Part shown: positions 17,901 to 25,300 of the stretch, piece by piece
How the letters are laid out: each line of letters starts with the position of its first letter
How positions within the stretch are numbered: position 1 is the stretch's first letter
Assembly: GCA_021413845.1 (NCBI GenBank)
Contig: JAIOPP010000123.1
Coordinates: forward strand, 1 to 33,577
Length of the DNA: 33,577 nt
Source of the DNA: Planctomycetia bacterium
GTDB lineage: Bacteria > Planctomycetota > Planctomycetia > Pirellulales > PNKZ01
Direction: 5' to 3'
Program-made: the position numbers and the translations under genes
The notes under the pieces: model-generated
The model's input: only the letters and a program-made list of their open reading frames with translations
Databases searched by the model: none
What the model was told of the DNA's origin: nothing

Positions 17901-18400
17901 ACATAGAACTCGCGCTCGGGGCTCCCCTTCGGCGCGCGGCGCGCGCGCTGGAACCAAGCGTGTTGGTCCGAGGTGTGGTTGATGACCATCTCGGTGATGA
18001 CGTTAAGGCCGAGCCGATGCGCCTTGTCGAGAAACTTTTTGAAGTCGTCGAGGTTGCCGTACATCGGGTTGACGGTCGAATAGTCGGCGATGTCGTAACC
18101 CTCGTCGCGCAGCGGCGAGGGGTAGAACGGCAGCAGCCAAATCGCCGAAACGCCGAGCGAGGCGACGTATTCGAGCTTCTCCGTCAGGCCGGCGAAGTCG
18201 CCGATGCCGTCGCCGGAGCTATCGAAAAACGAGCGGACGTGCATCTGATAAATGACGACGTCTTTGTACCAATCGGCCGGACGCGAGGCCTCGAAGTCGC
18301 TTTGCGAAGTCGCGTTCACGAGCGGTTGGTTCTGGGCGCCGGTGCCACTTTGCATAGCGGCCTCGTTCGGCGCAGGCTCCGGAGAATGGATGGTGCTCAT
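14969..18400 (-). CDS. treS: Trehalose synthase fused to a degenerate maltokinase-like domain
   Basis: This 1143-residue fusion starts with a GH13 trehalose synthase (about residues 40-590), which interconverts maltose and trehalose. It has WYKDVVIYQ, nucleophile D240 (GLRLDAIPYL), acid/base E282 (LLAEANQW) and D348 (RNHDEL), so this half looks active. The rest (about 600-1143) is a maltokinase-type domain, which in active enzymes uses ATP to make maltose 1-phosphate. The usual HGD.H..Q motif is HGSLTTNE at 994-1001, replacing the catalytic Asp by S996. The usual DFEGEP reads DWGGNP from D1013. The following RPLSERRIKRS segment is conserved. The ATG lies 6 bases after the treY stop, with a GGGAG inside the treY end, so translation is probably coupled. 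The frame is intact to its natural C-terminus. Confidence 0.92.
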   Translation of the reverse strand: MSTIHSPEPAPNEAAMQSGTGAQNQPLVNATSQSDFEASRPADWYKDVVIYQMHVRSFFDSSGDGIGDFAGLTEKLEYVASLGVSAIWLLPFYPSPLRDEGYDIADYSTVNPMYGNLDDFKKFLDKAHRLGLNVITEMVINHTSDQHAWFQRARRAPKGSPEREFYVWSDTTEKYREARIIFQDFEVSNWTWDHEAQQYFWHRFYSHQPDLNFDNEVVQETLLKIVDFWFAMGIDGLRLDAIPYLYEREGTNCENLPETHAFLRRLRKHIDDHYPGRMLLAEANQWPDETSAYFGDDDECQMCFNFPLMPRLFMAVQQEERFPIVDILQHTPAPPPTSQWAIFLRNHDELTLEMVTDEERDAMYRFYMTDPRARVNLGLRRRLAPLLRNDRRKIELMHSLLFALPGTPVMYYGDEICMGDNIYLRDRDAVRTPMQWSSDRNGGFSRANPQRLFLPPISDPEYHYQSVNVETEEQSPHSFLWWVRRVLRLRQRFKSFSRGEIEFLLPQNPRVLAFLRKYEDETLLVVVNLSRFPQAVELDLGAYRGRSPVELFGQSRFPMIGELPYMLTVGPHGFYWFQIERPHGEAARRSPSELPIVRVASEWTDALRVPALDRIRDGLSAYLRLQSWHLASERTIRTTDVVEVVPIGMRDDDGSTYAIVLLRVFYTEGEPGLYQLILIATPEARAQAILRDRPTAGAVRVRTRNPAATWFVCDATAEANFWERLAKALAAGASVPGLQGRIDWRPLGEMPRLDSVTPAAIVPLWRSTYSRGAVAALDKFLFLKLFRRIEPGIHPEVEIGTALAAMPGALSCSKLRGTFRFQDAALGEVVLGVAYDYVTYERPLADLCREELRREFERVSADRHLPAPQRDAPTTPAETHSPAQPSEHSFGPLPHWFRLLGASLAEIHLALAGLTDRPEFAPEPFNTHYRRSISHGFRAQTARAFAALRTYLRLHPDTVPATQDLQFLSEEYRIAQRFGPLSRSSTPLWRVRCHGSLTTNEVLLQGDHLQIVDWGGNPGRPLSERRIKRSVFIDLARIDRAIQIAAQEGMAAWFAQVGRHAELAAKVQSWAEAWRRACAEALLSSYRAAVVGQLLVPEDEQEFQQTLDAFRLTTVVEDLTTAMEKNQPAQVAEAVAACRTLLT

Positions 18401-18406
18401 GGTGTG

Positions 18407-21400
18407 TTATGCTCCCTCGCTCACGAAAACGCCGATCGGAAATTCATCGAGAACTTCCTTCAAGCGAAACAGATCGGACTTCGCGTGGACTTGCCGGCCG
18501 GTGAGATGATTCACGAACGTGCGGGGAAACCCGGCGGGGAGTTCGACCGTCGTGTCGGCCCAGACGCGCTCCCCTTGCCCGACGCAGGCGACGACGCCGT
18601 CGATCGCGGCGGCCTCGGTAAGTCGACCCCACCAGCGCGGCACGACGACCACGATGCGCGTTGCATCTTCCGCCCCGGCTTCATGTTCGGCGGAGTGATC
18701 CGACGTCGGTTGCCAAGCGAAGGCGACGATGTGTTCCGCGGCGCGCCCCGAGGTCGACAGCGGAACATAGCGCCCTGCGGCGAAGAGCGTTTCGTGTTTG
18801 CGGCGCAGCTCGATGAGCTTCCAGGTGGCGAAGAGCTTGAGCCGATCATCGGCGGGGTTTTTCGCTAAACTCGCCGCGAACTCCGCGCGGTGGCTCACCT
18901 CGGTTGGGAAGTCGGCTTTCAGTTTTTGCAGCAATTGCGTCCGACGGGCGTAGTCGACTGGGCGGCGATTGTCGGGGTCGACGAGGCTGAAATCCCAAAC
19001 CTCTTGCCCCTGGAAAATGTCGGGCACGCCGGGCGAAAGCAGCTTCAACGCGACTTGCGAGAGCGCCGTGTAGAGGCCGAGTTGCACGATCTTGCGCTGC
19101 AGCGCAAGGAACTCCGGCAAGAAGCGATTGTCGGCATCCGGGGTCAAGCAAGCGGCGACGAAATCGCGCACCGCTTGGTCGTAGCCGGGGTTCGGGTTGA
19201 TCCAGCTCGTTTGCTGTTTCGATTCGTGCGTAGCCTTTTCCATGTAGGCTTGCATGCGCTCGATGACCGCGGTGCGCGTCGCATCGTCGAGCTCGCCGCC
19301 GGTGGGCCACATGCCGGTGAGGCTTTGATAGAACAAGTATTCATCGTTGCGCGTCGGCGCGAGGACCCCATCGACCTTCGTGCGCCTTCGGCGATTTAAA
19401 CGATTCCACCGATTCACGGCCGTGCGCCACGGGCGCGGCATCTCCGAGAGAACGTTGATGCGGGCCCGAACGTCTTCGCTGCGCTTGGTGTCGTGCGTGC
19501 TCGTGGCGAGCAGGCTCTGCAAGCCGCGGCGTCGGCGACCGGCATTCTGTTGATGAAACTCTTCGATGCCGTGCGCCGCGGAAGCGGGATCGCCGCCGAC
19601 CTCATTCGCCGACAGCAACGGGAAGTAAACGTAAAACGCCGTGTCTTCGACCCCTTTCGCCATGATCGGGCTCGTGACTTGTTGAAACAAGCCGGCGAAG
19701 TGTTCGCGCGCTTGCTTCGCCTCTTCGCTCAGGCCCGAGGGGTGGCGCAGCAAGAGGACGTCGCGGATGAAATCGAACGTGGCGGGATCGATCGTGCGGT
19801 TGTGGCGCTTCGCCGAGGCGACGGCATAGTTCACGAACCGCCGATCGCGATCGCTCACTCCTTCCGGGCCGGGATACGTCCGATAAACCGGAAAGCACGC
19901 GAGGACTTCGCGCAGCGCATAGCGCAGCGCGTTGAGTGTGAAGTCGCGCGATTTGCGATGCTGCTCCGAGATGCGATTCAAACGATGCGCGAGCATTTGC
20001 AACTCACTCGACATCGATGACCGCACTATCAAGCGTTTGCACTCGCGCGCGATCGTAGCGAACGAGCGCTCTTCGGCGGTGAAGCGCTTGTAATGTTTCT
20101 CGACGGAGCCGTAGCCCTGCGGGTGGACGAAGATGCTGTTGAGCTGGTTCGTGAAGTCGTAGCCGGTGGTTCCCGCGACGGGCCACGTCTCGGGCAAAGG
20201 CTCATGCGGGCCGAGAATTTTTTCGACGACGACGAACAACGGCAACCGCTGCTGCAAGTTGCCGTGATCCGCGACCTTGGGAAGATCGTTGCCGCTCGCA
20301 GTACGTGAATCGCGGCCGGCTTCCGCCGCGCCACGCCCGAAAATCGCCGTCCAATCCGACTCTTTCGGTTGTCGCAAACCGAGCCGATCGCAAAGTTGCC
20401 GCAACGCTTCGACGGCCACGCTCAGCGCCGGCGAAGCACTCTCTTCGACGCTGCTCGCAGCATCTTTCTCGGTTTCATTCTCCGGCGATTGTTTCGCACC
20501 GGCGATGCTCTCGGCGAGCGCCGCCGTTTCTTCCGCGGAAAGTTTGCCGAGCTCGTCGCGCAGCAGATGGCCGAGATAATTCCATTGCAGCCGCCACAGA
20601 TATTGCTCGGGGCTGAAAAGCCCGTCGACATGGTCGATGCGCAAGCCGTCGATCTCGCCGGATGCGAGCAACTTGCCGATAAGTTCGTGCGCCGAATGGA
20701 AAACCTCGGACTTCTCCATGCAAAGCGCCGCGAGGTCGTTGATGTCGAAGAAGCGGCGATAGTTGATTTCGTCGGACGCTGCCCGCCAATGACACAACCG
20801 ATAGGTCTGCGCTTGCAGCAATTTGTCGAGCGCCTCGAACGACTCCGGTTCCCCTTCCCGACCGTTGAACACGCGGACGTTCTCCGCCAGAAACTCCGCG
20901 ACCTTCGGCTCGCGGGCTTCGAGATCGCGCAGCCGGCGCTTAATCACTTCCTTCTCGCGCTGCCGCTCGACCGTCGCTTTCGGCGAGATCGAAGTTTGCG
21001 CCGGCAAGTGTTGAATCGCAGTGACGATGCTTTGGTATTCGTCGAAGCTCTCCGAGCCGGCGCCGAGCGCCGTGTTCAACTCTTCGAGGCGATGCGTCAG
21101 CAGCGGGATCGTCGTCTTCGGGCCGAGGGGCAACCGATGTTGAAAGTAATGAAACTCGAAGCGCCCTTCGTGATGTTCGATCTTCAGTTGGCCGCGCTCG
21201 AGCGCGTCGCCGTATTGCGAGCCGAGTTGCGGCAGGAGGACTTTGTTTTCGAGTTCGTCCTTCACCGGATGCCAGTCGATATCGAAGTAGCCCGAGTAAG
21301 GAGAGTTGGGACCGTTCTCCAAGACATCGCGCCACCAAGGGTTTTCGCACGAGGCAGCCATGTGGTTCGGCACGACGTCGACGATATGCCCCATGCCATG

Positions 21401-21712
21401 CGCGCGGAGCGCCGCGATGAAGCCGCGATACGACTCTTCGCTCCCGAACGCCGGGTTCAATTGGTTCGGGTCGCAGACGTCGTAGCCATGCGGACTCCCG
21501 GCCCGGGCCCGCATATAAGGGGAGGCGTAGACGTGGCTCACGCCGAGCTCATGCAGATACGGCACGATCGCGGTCGCATCGTCGAAGGTCCATTCGTCGC
21601 GAAACTGGACGCGATACGTCACGGCCGGAACGACCCGTCGGGCCTGAACGCGCTGAACAACTTGGTCGATCAGCGGTTCCAAGAGATCCATCGTTGGTGC
21701 CGATTCTTCCAT
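18407..21712 (-). CDS. treY: Maltooligosyltrehalose synthase, unusually long
   Basis: TreY converts the reducing-end alpha-1,4 bond of maltooligosaccharides to an alpha,alpha-1,1 bond, giving maltooligosyltrehalose, from which TreZ releases trehalose. The N-terminus has the family pattern TYRVQF..EWTFDDA..I.PYL..LGVSHVY, and PHGYDV follows. Catalytic residues appear as D360 (GLRIDHVDGL), E497 (VVVEKILGP) and D741 (STHDTKR). The C-terminal GVPDIFQGQE segment is typical. At 1101 residues it is longer than most TreY proteins (about 700-950). Much of the extra length lies between D360 and E497 as an acidic, Ala/Glu/Ser-rich segment. A GGGAG eight bases before the ATG supports the start. It is the first gene of the apparent treY-treS operon; no treZ is in the window. 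Confidence 0.94.
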   Translation of the reverse strand: MEESAPTMDLLEPLIDQVVQRVQARRVVPAVTYRVQFRDEWTFDDATAIVPYLHELGVSHVYASPYMRARAGSPHGYDVCDPNQLNPAFGSEESYRGFIAALRAHGMGHIVDVVPNHMAASCENPWWRDVLENGPNSPYSGYFDIDWHPVKDELENKVLLPQLGSQYGDALERGQLKIEHHEGRFEFHYFQHRLPLGPKTTIPLLTHRLEELNTALGAGSESFDEYQSIVTAIQHLPAQTSISPKATVERQREKEVIKRRLRDLEAREPKVAEFLAENVRVFNGREGEPESFEALDKLLQAQTYRLCHWRAASDEINYRRFFDINDLAALCMEKSEVFHSAHELIGKLLASGEIDGLRIDHVDGLFSPEQYLWRLQWNYLGHLLRDELGKLSAEETAALAESIAGAKQSPENETEKDAASSVEESASPALSVAVEALRQLCDRLGLRQPKESDWTAIFGRGAAEAGRDSRTASGNDLPKVADHGNLQQRLPLFVVVEKILGPHEPLPETWPVAGTTGYDFTNQLNSIFVHPQGYGSVEKHYKRFTAEERSFATIARECKRLIVRSSMSSELQMLAHRLNRISEQHRKSRDFTLNALRYALREVLACFPVYRTYPGPEGVSDRDRRFVNYAVASAKRHNRTIDPATFDFIRDVLLLRHPSGLSEEAKQAREHFAGLFQQVTSPIMAKGVEDTAFYVYFPLLSANEVGGDPASAAHGIEEFHQQNAGRRRRGLQSLLATSTHDTKRSEDVRARINVLSEMPRPWRTAVNRWNRLNRRRRTKVDGVLAPTRNDEYLFYQSLTGMWPTGGELDDATRTAVIERMQAYMEKATHESKQQTSWINPNPGYDQAVRDFVAACLTPDADNRFLPEFLALQRKIVQLGLYTALSQVALKLLSPGVPDIFQGQEVWDFSLVDPDNRRPVDYARRTQLLQKLKADFPTEVSHRAEFAASLAKNPADDRLKLFATWKLIELRRKHETLFAAGRYVPLSTSGRAAEHIVAFAWQPTSDHSAEHEAGAEDATRIVVVVPRWWGRLTEAAAIDGVVACVGQGERVWADTTVELPAGFPRTFVNHLTGRQVHAKSDLFRLKEVLDEFPIGVFVSEGA

Positions 21713-22350
21713 GGTGCTGCTCCCGTGCTGCTTCTTGGCTTGGTGCCCAAACGGCTTAGCGCAGCCATCGCTCAGGGAGCGCCGACCGCGGTCGTTCGGC
21801 GACCAACTGCCTTGGTCTATCGCGGCTGTGAAGGCCTTCTAAGATGCTTATTTAATGAGGGTTACGTCTAAACATTCGGCTGGGCGTGCAGGCTGGAAGA
21901 GAGGGTTTGCACTTCTCATGCCGGAGCCGGGAAACAGAGGGACGAACCGCCAAGTCAATTGTATAGAATTCTCTTGTCAGCCTGGTTCGGCGGCGATAGA
22001 TTGGATTCCGGTCCACAAGACCGGCACGGCCAACCCTGGGCGTGTCCCTGCCTGCCGAGCGACAAGCTCGGCTACCTCCATTCCCTGTGGATTGGTGGAC
22101 CGGCGCTGTCCAATTGAGTCGGTTTCGAGACTACTCGGATCCCGGCTTGCTGACGGTTGTCGTTTGCACCAGCCGATTTACACGGCAGTGCTCCGGCGAA
22201 CGTCCGGCAGCGTTAAGCGTCCGAATCAAATCGTTCCTGCAACCGCAACACGGCAAGCGCTTCGGCTCTTCGTCGCTTGCGAGGCGTGAGCGGTTTCGGG
22301 TGCTCCGGCGATTCGAAAAGTCTCCTCGTCCGAACGAGGATGACGTTGCT
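21713..22350. other. Divergent intergenic region between treY and the cytochrome gene
   Basis: These 638 bases separate two divergently transcribed units and should hold both promoters. A perfect 10-base palindrome (GACCGCGGTC, 21784-21793) lies about 75 bases upstream of treY. A/T-rich patches occur near 21845-21860 and 21955-21980, and TATAGAAT near 21963 is a possible -10 element. The frame of the cytochrome gene is open back to an ATG at 22042, but that extension is Arg-rich and would place the signal peptide internally, so I treat it as non-coding. Confidence 0.45.
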
Positions 22351-25300
22351 ATGATTTTGCGATTCTCCTTATCGCGCTCGTTCCGGGCTCCGCGCTCGGC
22401 CGTCGTTTGCGTTCGCGCCGTCGTCGGCATGTTCGGGCTGTTTCTCGCGACAACGACCGTGTCGGCAAACGCTGCCGCCCCTGCCGCGCCGGAAGCGAAG
22501 ATCAGCTTTCATAAGCAAATCCGTCCGATCTTTCAGGCCCAATGCCAGGGCTGCCATCAGCCGGCCAAGCAAGGCGGCGCCTACGACATGACGACTTTCG
22601 GCAAGCTCCTGAAAGGGGGCGAAAGCGAAACCTTGGCCGTCGTGGTCGGCAAGCCGGACAGCAGCAACCTCGTTACCCTCATCACGCCGGCCCAAGGCAA
22701 GGCCGAGATGCCGAAGGGGAAAGAAGCCCTTTCCGCCACCGACATCGACCTAATCCGCAAGTGGATCGCGCAAGGCGCGCTCGACGATACCCCGGCGAAC
22801 ACCGTCCAAAAATACGACGCCGAGCACCCGCCGATCTACACGCGGGCTCCCGTCATTCCTTCGATCGACTACTCGCCCGACGGCAAACTGCTGGCCGTGG
22901 CCGGGTTCCATGAAGTGTTGCTGCAAAAGGCCGACGGCTCCGGCCTCGTCGGCCGCTTGGTCGGCGTGGCCGAGCGCATCGAGAAGGTGAAGTTCTCGCC
23001 CGACGGTACGAAGCTCGCCGTCAGCGGTGGGCTGCCGGCCCGAGTCGGCGAGATTCAAGTGTGGGACGTCGCGACGAAGAAGTTGTTGTTGTCGACGTCG
23101 CTCAGTTTCGATTCGCTCTACGGTGTCTCTTGGTCGCCGGATGGAAAGTCGATCGCCTGCGGCTGCGGCGACAATAGTGTGCGCGTCGTCGATGCGGCGA
23201 CCGGCAAGCAAACGCTCTACATGGGCTCGCACAACGATTGGGCGCTCGACACCGTGTTCTCGACAGACGGCTCGCACCTCGTTTCGGTCAGTCGCGACCG
23301 CTCGGCGAAGCTCGTCGAAGTCGACACGCAACGGTTCGTCGACAACATCACGTCGATCACGCCCGGCGCCCTGAAGGGTGGCTTGCAAGCGGTCGCGCGG
23401 CATCCATCGCGCGACGAGATCGTCTTCGGCGGGGCCGACGGAGTGCCGAAAATCTATCGCATCTATCGCGTGTCGAAACGCGTGATCGGTGACGACGCGA
23501 ACTTAGTCAGCGTGTTGCCGGCTTTGAAGGGGCGCGTGTTCGGAGTTGATTTCAGTCGCGACGGCAAGTTGATCGCGGCCTCAAGCAGCAACGACGGCGT
23601 CGGCGAGATCGGCATCTATCAATATGCCGACGACGCGGCCCTCGCGCCGCCGCTGAAGAAGATTCTCGAAAAGAAAGCAAGCGATCGGTCGGAAGCCGAG
23701 ACGAAGCAGCTCGACGACATCTCGAAGAGCGCGATCAAGCAGCTGGCGAAAGTCGAAGTCGCAACCGGCGGTGTGTTCGCAGTCGCCTTTGCGCCCGACG
23801 GCAAGACGCTCGCCGCGGCCGGTTTCGACGGTTCGATTCGTCTGTTGAATACGACCGACGGAAAGTTGGTGAAGCAATTCGTGGCGGTACCGCTCGCGAA
23901 AGCCGATGTGGTGAAGAGCGGCGTGAAGAGCGCTGCCCCGATCTTGCCGCCGGCCGTGAGCCCGACGGAAACGCTGCCGCCGGCCGCCGTGATCACGGCG
24001 CTGGAGATCTCGCCGTCGTCGCTCGAACTGACGGATAAGTTCGACTACGCGCAACTCGTCGTCACGGCGAAGCTCGAAGGGGGCGCGGTGCTCGACGTCA
24101 CCCGCATGGCGAAGCTCACGGCTTCGTCGCTGAGCGTCGAGTTGATCGCCGGGGGAGTCGTCGTCGCACGAACCGACGGCACTTCGACCATTACGGCAAC
24201 CATCGCCGGCAAAACGGCCGGCGTGCCGGTGAAGGTCGTCGGTACGGCGGCCGATTTCCGTGCCGACTACATCCGCGATGTGAATCCCGTCCTCAGCCGG
24301 ATGGGCTGCAACCAGGGAACCTGCCATGGAGCGAAAGACGGCAAGAACGGCTTCAAGCTTTCGCTTCGCGGCTACGATCCGGTGTACGACTTGCGGGCCT
24401 TCACCGACGATCACGCTTCGCGCCGCGTCAACGTCGCCGCGGCGGACAACTCGTTGATGCTGCTCAAAGCGACCGGCTCGGTCGCGCACGTCGGCGGCCA
24501 GTTGACGAAGCCGGGCGAGGCTTATTACGAGCTCGTGCGACAATGGATCGCCGATGGTGCGAAGGTCGACTTCAAAACGCCGCGGGTCGTCGGCATCGAA
24601 GTGTTGCCGAAGAGTCCCGTCATCGATCGCGCGGGTCAGAACCAACAGATGCGCGTCATCGCCCGCTACGCCGACGGCAAGCTCCGCGACGTGACGCGCG
24701 AAGCGTTCATCGAAAGCGGCAACATCGAAGTCGTCTCGGCCGCAACCGGCGGCTTGCTCACGGCGCTCCGTCGGGGCGAGGCCCCGGTGTTGGCACGCTA
24801 CGAAGGTTCCTATGCCGCGGCGACGTTGACCGTGATGGGCGACCGCACCGGCTATCAATGGGTCGAACCGGCGAAGAACAACAAGATCGACGAGCTCACG
24901 TCTGCGAAGTGGAAGCGGATGAAGATCGTTCCTTCGGACATCTGCAACGATGCCGATTTCATGCGCCGCGTCTCGATCGACTTGACAGGCTTGCCGCCGA
25001 CCGCCGAAGACGTGAACGCGTTCCTCGCCGACACGCGGGCCACGCAAATCAAGCGCGATGCGCTGGTCGACAAGTTGATCGGCTCCGAGACGTTCGTCGA
25101 TCATTGGACGAACAAATGGGCCGACCTGTTGCAAGTGAACCCGAAGTTTCTCGGCAACGACGGCGCGAAGCAACTCCGCGATTGGATCCGCAAGGAAGTC
25201 GCTGCGAATACTCCTTACGATCAATTCGTGAAGAAGATTCTCACGGCCGGCGGATCGAATCGGGAGAATCCGGCCGCGGCCTACTACAAGATCCTCCGCG

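Noticed and set aside
16652-18868. Long plus-strand frame opposite treS and the end of treY
   Set aside because: It is Arg/His/Gln-rich, spans two real genes in antisense, and has no recognisable domain.
20369-21871. Plus-strand frame opposite the treY N-terminus
   Set aside because: It is a shadow of the well-conserved TreY coding sequence, with no family resemblance of its own.
22042-22350. 103-codon N-terminal extension of the cytochrome gene
   Set aside because: It would bury a good signal peptide inside the protein. ATG 22351 has a GAGGA site at the right distance, and the extension is Arg-rich and unlike coding sequence.
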